From SIG455 sp045589495 (GTDB lineage Bacteria > Bacillota > Clostridia > UMGS1810), in NCBI GenBank assembly GCA_045589495.1, contig JAZNPF010000023.1, positions 1 through 19,645 of the forward strand: a DNA stretch of 19,645 bases, given 5' to 3'. Of the stretch, positions 1 to 6,884 are shown in pieces (position 1 is the stretch's first letter; the number at the start of each line of letters is the position of its first letter). Below the pieces are notes generated by a model, which was not told where the DNA came from, made no database searches, and worked only from the letters and a program-made list of their open reading frames with translations. The translations under genes and the position numbers were made by a program.

Positions 1-52
1 ATTACACAGACAAATGATTTCGGAGGAATGTCCGGAATACAATAAAATTTAA
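1..52 (+). CDS. Possible C-terminal tail of an upstream gene
   Basis: Two plus-strand frames are open from the window edge and stop soon after it. One ends at TAA 43-45 (tail reading ITQTNDFGGMSGIQ) and the other at TAA 50-52 (tail containing SEECPEYNKI). Either could be the end of a gene that starts outside the window. The second has ordinary-looking codons, but about 15 residues are too few to name a family or to prove coding. If this is a gene end, the tRNA-like sequence and terminator just downstream would fit the border of an integrated element, but this is speculative. Confidence 0.25.
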   Translation, partial: LHRQMISEECPEYNKI

Positions 53-81
53 GGATTGCAGAAATGCCTTGGTTCACCGAA

Positions 82-102
82 TGGCGAGGAGGTTCCTCGC
101 CA
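82..102 (+). terminator. GC-rich hairpin, possible weak terminator
   Basis: TGGCGAGG (82-89) pairs perfectly with CCTCGCCA (95-102) around a 5-base loop. It is followed by an ATTTTACTTT tail, which is only moderately T-rich. It lies shortly after the possible gene end at 45 or 52, so it could end that transcript. It could also be a processing stem in front of the tRNA-like sequence at 160-267. Confidence 0.4.
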
Positions 103-159
103 ATTTTACTTTAATCTGTAGAGAATTTTCAAAAGCATCAAAAGGCACTTTTGTTCAAA

Positions 160-267
160 AGGGCGAGTGCCAGAAACGGCTCAACAGTGGGAACAAATCG
201 CACGGTCTTTTTAATTTGACAGTGTCTCCAAAACCGCGTGCCGTGAGTTCAAGTCTTACTACCCCTG
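160..267 (+). pseudogene. Degenerate tRNA-Leu-like sequence
   Basis: The 3' half has a perfect T arm: 5-bp stem GTGAG/CTTAC (243-247 and 255-259) around the 7-base loop TTCAAGT. It is followed by TACCCCT, as in an acceptor 3' strand. Upstream, GTGCCAGAAACGGC (167 on) resembles the D arm of Leu tRNAs. CACGGTC (201-207) and GACAGTG (218-224) form an anticodon-like stem with one mismatch and a loop of 10 instead of 7 bases, and the stretch before the T arm resembles a long class II variable arm. AGGGCGA (160-166) pairs with TACCCCT at only 5 of 7 positions. The whole is over 100 bases, too long for tRNA-Leu, and no CCA is encoded. I read it as a decayed tRNA or an integration-site remnant rather than a working gene. 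Confidence 0.4.
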
Positions 268-275
268 TAGTTGGA

Positions 276-312
276 AAAATGGCTTAACCGCTTGAGGTTA
301 AGCCATTTTTTG
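276..312 (+). terminator. Strong rho-independent terminator
   Basis: A perfect 14-bp stem (276-289 with 296-309, core ATGGCTTAACC/GGTTAAGCCAT) closes a 6-base loop GCTTGA, and T-rich sequence follows. It lies directly after the tRNA-like element and separates the left edge from the sugar locus. Confidence 0.85.
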
Positions 313-562
313 TTGTGTAGATTTATTGATACACGGTCTTGTAACGTAAGTTGAATTGCTCAAAATTAGCTTCAACATCGCATATGTTTGTATCCGTTTT
401 CAAAAATTCTGTTTGTTACATCATCAAAAAAGCATCAAAATGATGCCTTTTAATCGTAAAATGGTGTTTTATTCATTGATTAATGCGTATCAAAATTTGA
501 TACAAATTGATTTGAATTTTGGGTTCAATAGTATGTGTCACGTTATTTTATGTTTTGGCGTT
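313..562. other. Intergenic stretch with a 17-bp palindrome
   Basis: No credible gene is seen between the terminator ending near 312 and the end of the AraC gene at 563. The stretch holds a terminator-like hairpin (426-451, listed separately) and a perfect palindrome, GTATCAAA-A-TTTGATAC at 487-503. The palindrome could be a protein-binding dyad or part of the 3' untranslated region of the AraC gene. A short open frame (356-571) has no ribosome site and looks like chance. Confidence 0.5.
426..451 (-). terminator. Terminator-like hairpin downstream of the AraC gene
   Basis: Read on the minus strand it is GGCATCA-TTT-TGATGC followed by TTTTTT, with A residues before the stem. It lies about 110 bases past the stop codon of the minus-strand AraC gene and is the best candidate for its terminator. 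The stem is short (6 bp), so strength is uncertain. Its AAAAGCATCAAAA core recurs at 131-143 and in the terminator at 8234-8271. Confidence 0.55.
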
Positions 563-1459
563 TCATTTTGAAACAGAGTGTTGATATTCTCTTGGTGACA
601 TATTTGTTTTCTTTTTAAAAACTCTTGAAAAGTAATGAGGATCAACAAAATGGAGTAAGTTTGAAATTTCTGTGATGCTGTACGTGTTTTCCCGAATAAG
701 TTTTTTAGCTTCTGTTATTTTTAATTGGGTATAATATTCGATAATTGTGCATCCGCAGGTTTTGCTGAATATTTTTGAAATATATGTTTTGCTGTAGTTT
801 AGCTTTTTGCATATTTCATCTACGGTGATTTTACCGTAGATGTTATTGTTTAGCAGAGAAATTACGGCATTTACAAGGTGATTATCCATACTTTCCTTAT
901 CGGGGAAGATATGGATATTTTTTTCTTTTTCCTCCTGTTCACGTATGAACATAATTAAAAATTGCTCTAAAGTGGTACGTATTATCTGTTGACCTCCGAA
1001 TGGGGAATTTTCAATAAGTTTAAGTTTCCTTAATTCAGGATTATTGAAAGGAAGGTCAAATGTCTTTTTTCCTTCGTGAATAATTGTTTTTATGTATGGC
1101 TTTAAATTACTTGGTACGACAGCTTGTTTATTTTTAAAATATATCATATTTTTTGATGTTGTAACGAATGAGATAACAAAAACATTTGACGGAGTTTTTC
1201 CATCAGAAGAAATAGTATGAAATTCATTTGGCTTGTGAAAAATAATTTCCCCCGGACGAAGTGTATATTCTCTTTTTCCAGCACTGATATGTATATTTCC
1301 GCTGTCTACGTATACCATTTCCCAGAAGTCATGGCTTTCTCCCGGAAAATTAAAATTCTTATCAAATTCATAGTAGTGCATAGTAACAATTTTACTGATG
1401 TTGATTACATTTGAAAATTTGTGTTTGATATATATAGGCCGATTGGTTTTATGTTTCAC
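563..1459 (-). CDS. AraC-family transcriptional regulator with N-terminal cupin domain
   Basis: This 298-residue protein has the usual AraC-type layout. A cupin-like sugar-sensing domain covers about residues 25-110 and contains a short run like GEIIFHKPNEFHTI. A double helix-turn-helix covers about residues 205-298: first helix pair around VDEICKKLNYSKTYISKIF, then the classic end HYFSRVFKKKTNMSPREYQ. The start is GTG at 1459; AAAGGAG lies 7 bases before it and no better ATG is present. It is divergent from the epimerase/dehydrogenase operon starting at 1603, so it most likely controls that operon and perhaps itself. The inducer cannot be read from the sequence. Family assignment is firm; the target is inferred from position. 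Confidence 0.93.
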   Translation of the reverse strand: MKHKTNRPIYIKHKFSNVINISKIVTMHYYEFDKNFNFPGESHDFWEMVYVDSGNIHISAGKREYTLRPGEIIFHKPNEFHTISSDGKTPSNVFVISFVTTSKNMIYFKNKQAVVPSNLKPYIKTIIHEGKKTFDLPFNNPELRKLKLIENSPFGGQQIIRTTLEQFLIMFIREQEEKEKNIHIFPDKESMDNHLVNAVISLLNNNIYGKITVDEICKKLNYSKTYISKIFSKTCGCTIIEYYTQLKITEAKKLIRENTYSITEISNLLHFVDPHYFSRVFKKKTNMSPREYQHSVSK

Positions 1460-1511
1460 AATTATACTCCTTTCTTAGATTGAGTTTACAAAAATACACA
1501 TTTGGAATAAC

Positions 1512-1582
1512 AGATAACATTTACTTATCTTTTTCATTAGTATACCATTAAATTAAGAGATATACAAGATGTTTTCTCTTAA
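1512..1582. promoter_or_regulatory. Two inverted repeats in the divergent control region
   Basis: AGATAA-N7-TTATCT (1512-1530) lies at the predicted start of the AraC transcript. TTAAGAGA-N14-TCTCTTAA (1553-1582), a perfect 8-bp inverted repeat, spans the -35 of the AraC promoter and the leader of the facing operon. Either could be an operator; the second could also form a leader hairpin about 20 bases before the epimerase start. AraC proteins usually bind direct repeats, so another regulator is possible. Confidence 0.4.
1539..1567 (-). promoter_or_regulatory. Promoter of the AraC gene
   Basis: On the minus strand, TTGTAT (1562-1567) and TATACT (1539-1544) are separated by exactly 17 bp, a good sigma-A-type match. 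The implied transcript starts near 1531, leaving a leader of about 70 bases before the GTG at 1459. No comparably good promoter is seen for the facing operon. TTAGTA-N18-TATACA (1537-1542, 1561-1566) is a weak candidate and would need an activator. Confidence 0.6.
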
Positions 1583-1602
1583 CTATCAATGGAAAGGATA
1601 TG

Positions 1603-2448
1603 ATGTTTATGAAAAAAGGTATCAGTATTTGGTCATTTACAGAGCCTGATTTGAAAAAATGTTTTGAAATCGCAAAAGATGCAGGCTTTGACGGGGTAGA
1701 ACTTGCATTAGATGCAAGCGGTGCAGTTACTATGGAGTCAACAAAAGAGGATATTTTAGCAATTAAGAAAATGGCAGAAGAAATAGGTATTGAACTTTAC
1801 AGCGTTGCCAGCGGACTTTATTGGACATATAATTATACATCTGAAAATGAAGATAACAGAAATAAAGCAAAGGAAATTACCAAAAAACAGTTAGAGATTG
1901 CTTCCTGGCTTGGATGCGATACAATTTTAGTGGTTCCCGGAGCAGTAAACGTTGCCTTTGAACAAGGCGGAGAAATCGTTGAATACGATGTGGCATATGA
2001 GAGAGCACTCTCAGCACTTAAAGAATTGGCTCCTTATGCAGAGCAGTTAAAAGTTTCAATAGGCGTTGAAAATGTATGGAATAAATTTTTGCTTTCACCG
2101 ATGGAAATGGCAGATTTTATTGATAAAGTAGGAAGCGATTATGTAGGCTCATATTTTGATGTGGGTAATGTACTTTACATAGGATATCCCGAGCATTGGG
2201 TTAAAGTTCTTAACAAGAGAATTAAAAAAGTACATTTTAAAGATTACAGAACAGAAGCAGGTGGACTTTGCGGTTTTGTAGACTTGCTTGCCGGTAATGT
2301 GAATTATCCTGCTGTAATGAAAGAATTTGAAAAAATTGGTTATGACGGATGGGTGACCGCGGAAATGATACCGCCATATACACATTATTCTGATGCAATC
2401 ATATATAACACTTCAAATTCAATGGATAGAATATTAGGGAGGAAATAA
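1603..2448 (+). CDS. Sugar epimerase/isomerase, xylose isomerase-like TIM barrel
   Basis: A single-domain TIM barrel of the AP-endonuclease-2/sugar isomerase superfamily, about 281 residues, which is normal for the family. The four metal ligands of D-tagatose 3-epimerase-type enzymes are visible: E156 (GVENVWN), D186 (YFDVGN), H211 (VHFKD) and E254 (TAEM). By family knowledge these bind a divalent metal and move a proton next to a carbonyl. The actual substrate is unknown: a keto-sugar, a sugar phosphate or a 3-keto-glycoside are all possible. ATG codons occur at 1600, 1603 and 1609; AAAGG at 1593-1597 suits 1603 (5 bases) better than 1600 (2 bases), and 1609 (MKKGISIWSF) is also reasonable. 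It is the first gene of an operon with two Gfo/Idh dehydrogenases; only two bases separate it from the next start. Relatives of this family also serve as lyase subunits in oxidative glycoside cleavage. Confidence 0.88.
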   Translation: MFMKKGISIWSFTEPDLKKCFEIAKDAGFDGVELALDASGAVTMESTKEDILAIKKMAEEIGIELYSVASGLYWTYNYTSENEDNRNKAKEITKKQLEIASWLGCDTILVVPGAVNVAFEQGGEIVEYDVAYERALSALKELAPYAEQLKVSIGVENVWNKFLLSPMEMADFIDKVGSDYVGSYFDVGNVLYIGYPEHWVKVLNKRIKKVHFKDYRTEAGGLCGFVDLLAGNVNYPAVMKEFEKIGYDGWVTAEMIPPYTHYSDAIIYNTSNSMDRILGRK

Positions 2449-2450
2449 TT

Positions 2451-3431
2451 ATGTTGAAAATAGGATTAATCGGATGCGGATTTATGGGTACAATGCACGC
2501 AAACTGCTATAAAAATATAGATGGTGTAGAGATTGTTGCATTGGCAGATGTAAGAAAAGAAAAAGCAGAGGAATTGGCTTTTGGAACTAATGCTGTTATT
2601 TACAGCGACGGTAAAGATTTGATTGCAAATGCCGATGTTGATATTATTGATGTTTGCCTTCCTACATATCTTCATGCCGAATATGCAATGCTCGCAATGG
2701 ATAAGGTAAAATATCTTTTTGTGGAAAAACCTGTTGCTTTAACAAAGGAACAAGGCGAACAAATGCTTGAAAAAGCAAACGCTACAGGCTGTAACGTTCA
2801 AATCGGTCAGGTTATACGTTTCTGGGATGAGTATGTAAAACTTTATGAATTAATCAGTGCCGGTACATACGGAAAAGTTATTAACGCAAACTTCCGCAGA
2901 ATAAGCCCTGTTCCTGATTGGGGCTGGAACGATTGGCTTTTGAAAGAAGAACTTTCAGGCGGTGCTGCACAGGATTTACATATTCATGATATGGATTATG
3001 TTTTGTCTTTATTCGGCAAATCAAACTCAATTAAGTCTGTAAAGAATTTCAAGGGCGAAGCAAATTCATATATAAACTCACTTTTAACTTATGATGACTT
3101 TGTTGTAACTGTTGAAGGCACTTGGGGACTTCCTACAACACATCCTTTCAGCGCAACATTCAGAGTAGTTTGTGAAAATGGCGTTATAGAACTTGACGGT
3201 GGCAAGTTTATGCTTTATACAAACGATTCCGCTGAAGAAATCAAAATTGATAAAAAAGAAATTGCAGGCGCTAATGCAGGTGGCGGAAATATTTCTGACT
3301 TAGGCGGATACTATAACGAACTGGTATATTTTACAGACTGTGCAAAAAACAACTCAAAAATCACAAAAGCAACACTTTATGATGCTTCACAGTCATTGAA
3401 CTTTGTTTTGGAGGAAATCAAAAATGCTTAG
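2451..3431 (+). CDS. Gfo/Idh/MocA-family NAD(P)-dependent sugar dehydrogenase
   Basis: 326 residues. The N-terminal Rossmann fold opens with the nucleotide-binding GLIGCGFMGTMHA motif, and the second half is the usual substrate-binding alpha/beta domain. The catalytic lysine is K93 in VEKPV, and the D-x3-H pair is D175/H179 (DLHIHDMD), both as in inositol dehydrogenase-like members. The protein should therefore be catalytically competent for oxidising or reducing a sugar or polyol hydroxyl with NAD(P); the substrate is not predictable. Its ribosome site GGGAGGA lies inside the last codons of the epimerase gene, and its 3' end overlaps the next start by 8 bases, so the three genes are translationally linked. 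Cytoplasmic; no signal peptide. Confidence 0.92.
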   Translation: MLKIGLIGCGFMGTMHANCYKNIDGVEIVALADVRKEKAEELAFGTNAVIYSDGKDLIANADVDIIDVCLPTYLHAEYAMLAMDKVKYLFVEKPVALTKEQGEQMLEKANATGCNVQIGQVIRFWDEYVKLYELISAGTYGKVINANFRRISPVPDWGWNDWLLKEELSGGAAQDLHIHDMDYVLSLFGKSNSIKSVKNFKGEANSYINSLLTYDDFVVTVEGTWGLPTTHPFSATFRVVCENGVIELDGGKFMLYTNDSAEEIKIDKKEIAGANAGGGNISDLGGYYNELVYFTDCAKNNSKITKATLYDASQSLNFVLEEIKNA

Positions 3432-4443
3432 AGTCGGAATAGTGGGTTGCGGAAATATTTTCACAATGCATGCAACCAGTGCTAACCATTTGGAAAATGC
3501 GAAAATTGTCGGTGTCTGTGATATCAAAAAGGATAGGGCAGACAGGGCTGCCAAAAAATATAATTGCAAAGCGTATTACGACTACAAGGAGTTGATTGAT
3601 AAGGAAAACATAGATGTAGTTCACGTTTGTATTCCTCACTATTTGCATCCGGTTGTGTCGAAGTATGCTATCGAAGCAGGAGTTAATGTCCTCTGCGAAA
3701 AACCAATGAGCATAAAATATGAGGATGCGGTTGAAAATGTTGAACTTGCAGAGAAGAACGGTGTTAAATACGGCATTATATTCCAGTGCAGATATAATGA
3801 TGCGTCAAGACTCGTTAAAGAAAAACTTGACGATGGTACGTTAGGAAAAGTTATTTCCGCAAGAGTTACATTAACTTGGAGTAAGCCTGATGAATATTAT
3901 AGCCTCTCTGATTGGAAAGGCACCTGGGATAAAGAGGGCGGCGGTGTAATGATTGACCAAGCCATTCATTCCATGGACTTAGCAAACTGGTTTATAAATG
4001 ATGAGATAGAAAGTGTAAGTGCTCATATGTCTAATCGCAATCATTCCATAATGGAAGTAGACGACACGGCAGAAGGATTTATCAAATACAAAAATGGTGC
4101 AACTTTGGGCTTTTGGGCGATGAATAATTATGGTTGCGATGACCCGATTGAAATAAGACTTTTGTGTGAAAACGGAAAAGTTGTTATGGATTATGATAAT
4201 GCTGAAATCGTGTTAAATAACGGAGAACGACTCGAAGCAAAAACCATAATTGATCCTGATGTGGTTTATGAAGATGGCAAGGATTATTGGGGATTTCAAC
4301 ACATTCGACAAATTGCAGATTTTTACAATGCAGTAGAGAATAATGTTGAGCCAGCAATTAGTGGTAGAGAAGCATTGAAAATTCAGAAGTTAATTTGTGA
4401 AATATATAAAGAGGGCACAAAGAATTTTGAGAAAAATAAATAA
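3424..4443 (+). CDS. Second Gfo/Idh/MocA-family dehydrogenase of the operon
   Basis: 339 residues starting at ATG 3424, which has GGAGGA eight bases upstream; a longer in-frame version from 3403 has no better site and is less likely. The Rossmann motif is GIVGCGNIFTMHA, the catalytic lysine is K93 (CEKPM), and the D178/H182 pair lies in DQAIHSMD. It is clearly related to the preceding gene but far from identical, so the two may act on successive hydroxyls or as oxidant and reductant in one route, as seen in epimerisation or scyllo/myo-inositol pathways. That is inference. It is the last gene of the operon; a strong hairpin follows at 4457-4488. Confidence 0.92.
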   Translation: MLRVGIVGCGNIFTMHATSANHLENAKIVGVCDIKKDRADRAAKKYNCKAYYDYKELIDKENIDVVHVCIPHYLHPVVSKYAIEAGVNVLCEKPMSIKYEDAVENVELAEKNGVKYGIIFQCRYNDASRLVKEKLDDGTLGKVISARVTLTWSKPDEYYSLSDWKGTWDKEGGGVMIDQAIHSMDLANWFINDEIESVSAHMSNRNHSIMEVDDTAEGFIKYKNGATLGFWAMNNYGCDDPIEIRLLCENGKVVMDYDNAEIVLNNGERLEAKTIIDPDVVYEDGKDYWGFQHIRQIADFYNAVENNVEPAISGREALKIQKLICEIYKEGTKNFEKNK

Positions 4444-4456
4444 AATCTAATTTAAC

Positions 4457-4488
4457 AAAAGCGCACCTTTTAAAATAGGTGCGCTTTT
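4457..4488. terminator. Bidirectional terminator between convergent genes
   Basis: AAAAGCGCACCT (4457-4468) pairs perfectly with AGGTGCGCTTTT (4477-4488) around an 8-base loop. The flanking A and T runs make it usable from both strands, ending the dehydrogenase operon and the convergent AraC gene. Confidence 0.88.
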
Positions 4489-4512
4489 ATGTTTTGAAGA
4501 AGTATAATTATA

Positions 4513-5286
4513 TTATTTTGATAATCTGTTAATACGATTCCTATACTGCAATGGTGTCATTTGAAATTGTTGCTTAAAATTACGGTTAAAGCTACGCAAA
4601 GATGTGAATCCGCTTTCATATGCACATTGAATTATAGGCAAATCGGTGCTCTCCATCATATAGCACACATTACTGAGTCTGTAATGATTTACATATGAAT
4701 TAAAAGAAATTCCAGTTATCTTTTTAAAAATTCTTGAAATATAAGAGTAATCATATCCAATAGACGTAGAGAGTTTTTCTAATGAGCAGTTTTCGCTATA
4801 ATGTTCCTCTACAAATGAAAATATTAAATGTAATAAGTTGTTTTTATCGGATTCTTTTTTCTTATATTGCGCCTTTTTATCAAATTGGCCACATAAGGAG
4901 TAAAGAATCCCCTTTTTTTCGATAAAGGAAGCATCTGACAGGCCCGATAAAGCATCAATTAAATGATTGTCCGGCAGAAAATGATTGTTATCAGGAATTT
5001 TGCCGGAAACCATATTTGAAAATGCGTTTACTAATGATGGAGAAAAGATGCATAGGGTGTGTTCACTATTGGCAGATTCCAATGAATGAATCTGGTTAGG
5101 AAACACCAAAAGAACTTCGCCCTTTTTTAGCAGATAATTTTTGTCGTCAACTGTAATATTCATTTCTCCTGAAAGTAATGAAATGATTTCAAAACATTGA
5201 TGCAGATGCAACGGAAAACTAAAATCCTTTCCGTGTTCAATTTTTAGATATTCAGGCGAACCTAAATGATTAAACTCATAGAACAT
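4513..5286 (-). CDS. AraC-family regulator, divergent from xylBA
   Basis: 257 residues from ATG at 5286, which has TTGGAGG five bases upstream. An in-frame TTG at 5304 would include that ribosome site in the coding region and is rejected. A cupin-like ligand domain covers about residues 20-100 (LHLHQCFEI, then GEVLLVFPNQIHSLE). The C-terminal double helix-turn-helix starts near SLEKLSTSIGYDYSYISRIF and ends with SLRSFNRNFKQQFQMTPLQY. Position suggests control of xylB-xylA, with xylose or a related sugar as inducer. Many Firmicutes use a ROK-type XylR repressor for xylAB; none is visible here. Family call firm, target inferred. Confidence 0.92.
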   Translation of the reverse strand: MFYEFNHLGSPEYLKIEHGKDFSFPLHLHQCFEIISLLSGEMNITVDDKNYLLKKGEVLLVFPNQIHSLESANSEHTLCIFSPSLVNAFSNMVSGKIPDNNHFLPDNHLIDALSGLSDASFIEKKGILYSLCGQFDKKAQYKKKESDKNNLLHLIFSFVEEHYSENCSLEKLSTSIGYDYSYISRIFKKITGISFNSYVNHYRLSNVCYMMESTDLPIIQCAYESGFTSLRSFNRNFKQQFQMTPLQYRNRINRLSK

Positions 5287-5319
5287 AGCACCCTCCAATA
5301 ACACAAATTTTGTCTATAT

Positions 5320-5348
5320 ATCATATCATTATTTGCAAGAAAAGTCAA
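5320..5348 (-). promoter_or_regulatory. Promoter of the xyl-linked AraC gene
   Basis: On the minus strand TTGACT (5343-5348) and TATGAT (5320-5325) are 17 bp apart, close to the sigma-A consensus. The transcript would start about 25-30 bases before the ATG at 5286. Confidence 0.7.
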
Positions 5349-5359
5349 ATTAGATGTCA

Positions 5360-5365
5360 TATAAT
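5360..5365 (+). promoter_or_regulatory. -10 element for xylBA, no clear -35
   Basis: A perfect TATAAT lies 31 bases before the xylB start. At the expected distance upstream (5337-5342) the sequence is AAGAAA, which is not a -35. The only TTGCAA nearby (5333-5338) is 21 bp away, too far. A good -10 with no -35 fits an activator-dependent promoter, with the adjacent AraC protein as the obvious candidate. Similar sequences at 5315-5330 and 5351-5366 (12 of 16 identical) might be its binding sites, but that is weak. Confidence 0.45.
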
Positions 5366-5396
5366 AAAAGAAAGATAAATGGTAAGGAGGGAATTT

Positions 5397-6872
5397 ATGA
5401 AGTATTTTATTGGAGTCGATTTAGGAACATCTGCATTAAAGCTTCTGTTAGTGGATGAAGAAGGAATCATTGTAAAAGCAGTTTCCCGTGAGTATCCCGT
5501 TTTTTATCCGCAAACAGGGTGGAGTGAACAGAATCCAGAGGATTGGTGGGAGGCTTTCACATCGGCAATTAGGGAATTGATAACAGATGTACCCAGTGAA
5601 GATTTATTAGGTCTTGGTGTTGGCGGACAGATGCATGGTTTAGTTGTTTTAGATGATAATGATCAAGTGATACGTCCTGCTATCTTGTGGAATGACGGAC
5701 GCACTGAGAACGAAACATCATATCTTAATGATGTTATAGGTAAGGATGTTTTATCCAAAAACACATCAAATATTGCTTTTGCTGGATTTACTGCACCTAA
5801 AATCTTATGGATGAAAAACAGTGAACCAGAATTGTTTTCACGTGTATCAAAAATTATGCTTCCGAAAGATTATATTAACTATCGTCTTACGGGAGTGCAC
5901 TGTATAGATTATTCTGATGCTTCGGGAACGCTTTTATTAGATGTTAAAAATCGTTCCTGGTCACAGGAAATGCTTGAAATATGCGGTATTACACAAAAAC
6001 AAATGCCTAAATTGTATGAGAGTTATCAGAAGGTAGGAATGGTATTACCCTCTGTATCAGAGGAATTAGGCATTCCTTCACATATAACTGTTGTTGCTGG
6101 TGCAGGTGACAATGCGGCTGCAGCATTGGGAACGGGAACGATTGGAAAGGGGAAATGCAATATTTCTTTAGGAACATCAGGTACTATCTTTATTTCTTCC
6201 GATTCTTTTTCTGTTGATCCGTATAATGCATTGCATTCTTTTTGCCACGCTGACGGCGGATATCATCTTATGGGATGCATTTTATCAGCCGCTTCCTGCA
6301 ATAAATGGTTCTGTGAAGAAATTTTGAAAAATGATGATTTCACAGGATTGCAGATGGGAATTACTGACGATATGTTAGGACAAAATAATGTATTCTTTTT
6401 GCCATATCTTATGGGGGAGCGCAGCCCGATTAACGATATTAATGCCAGAGGAACATTTGTTGGTATGAGTATGGATACAAAGCAGGAGAATATGCTGTTG
6501 GCTGTTATGGAAGGAGTTGCCTTTTCACTTAAAGACAATCTTGAAATTGCGAAACAACAGGGAATAGATATCACTGCAAGTACTGTGTGTGGCGGCGGAG
6601 CCAAGTCGGAATTGTGGCAGAAAATCATTTGCAATGTATTAAATATTAACATTCACATTCCTACAACTGAAAACGGTCCAGGATATGGAGCCGCAATGCT
6701 TGCTATGGTTGGATGCGGCGTATATAAGAATATACGTGAATGCAGTGAAAAATTCTTAAATATAAAAAAGACGCTGATACCAGATGAAGCTATATCTGCT
6801 AATTATCAAATGCAATACGACAAATTCAGTCAAATATATCCTGCAATGAAAGACGTATTTAAAAAATTATAA
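5397..6872 (+). CDS. xylB: Xylulokinase
   Basis: A 491-residue FGGY-family kinase that phosphorylates D-xylulose to D-xylulose 5-phosphate using ATP in the cytoplasm. Visible features are the N-terminal phosphate motif GVDLGTSALK, the xylulokinase-typical GQMHGLV, ILWNDGR in the substrate region, the catalytic aspartate D238 in GAGDNAAAALGTG, and the C-terminal ATP-site GGGAKS. Length is normal for XylB. The start is ATG 5397, with AAGGAGG six bases upstream; the in-frame ATG at 5379 lies before that site and is less likely. xylA follows after only 12 bases, so the two form one operon. FGGY kinases for other sugars look similar, but the pairing with xylose isomerase makes the call strong. Confidence 0.95.
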   Translation: MKYFIGVDLGTSALKLLLVDEEGIIVKAVSREYPVFYPQTGWSEQNPEDWWEAFTSAIRELITDVPSEDLLGLGVGGQMHGLVVLDDNDQVIRPAILWNDGRTENETSYLNDVIGKDVLSKNTSNIAFAGFTAPKILWMKNSEPELFSRVSKIMLPKDYINYRLTGVHCIDYSDASGTLLLDVKNRSWSQEMLEICGITQKQMPKLYESYQKVGMVLPSVSEELGIPSHITVVAGAGDNAAAALGTGTIGKGKCNISLGTSGTIFISSDSFSVDPYNALHSFCHADGGYHLMGCILSAASCNKWFCEEILKNDDFTGLQMGITDDMLGQNNVFFLPYLMGERSPINDINARGTFVGMSMDTKQENMLLAVMEGVAFSLKDNLEIAKQQGIDITASTVCGGGAKSELWQKIICNVLNINIHIPTTENGPGYGAAMLAMVGCGVYKNIRECSEKFLNIKKTLIPDEAISANYQMQYDKFSQIYPAMKDVFKKL

Positions 6873-6884
6873 GGAGGAAAAAAC

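Noticed and set aside
69..287. Open frame of 72 codons on the plus strand
   Set aside because: It runs through the tRNA-like sequence and into the terminator stem and has no ribosome site.
5315..5366. Two 16-base similar segments (12 of 16 identical) flanking the AraC promoter near xylB
   Set aside because: They are very AT-rich and overlap two -10 elements, so the likeness may only reflect promoter composition; kept as a note, not a feature.
6263..6652. 129-codon minus-strand frame across xylB
   Set aside because: It lies wholly antisense to conserved xylulokinase motifs.
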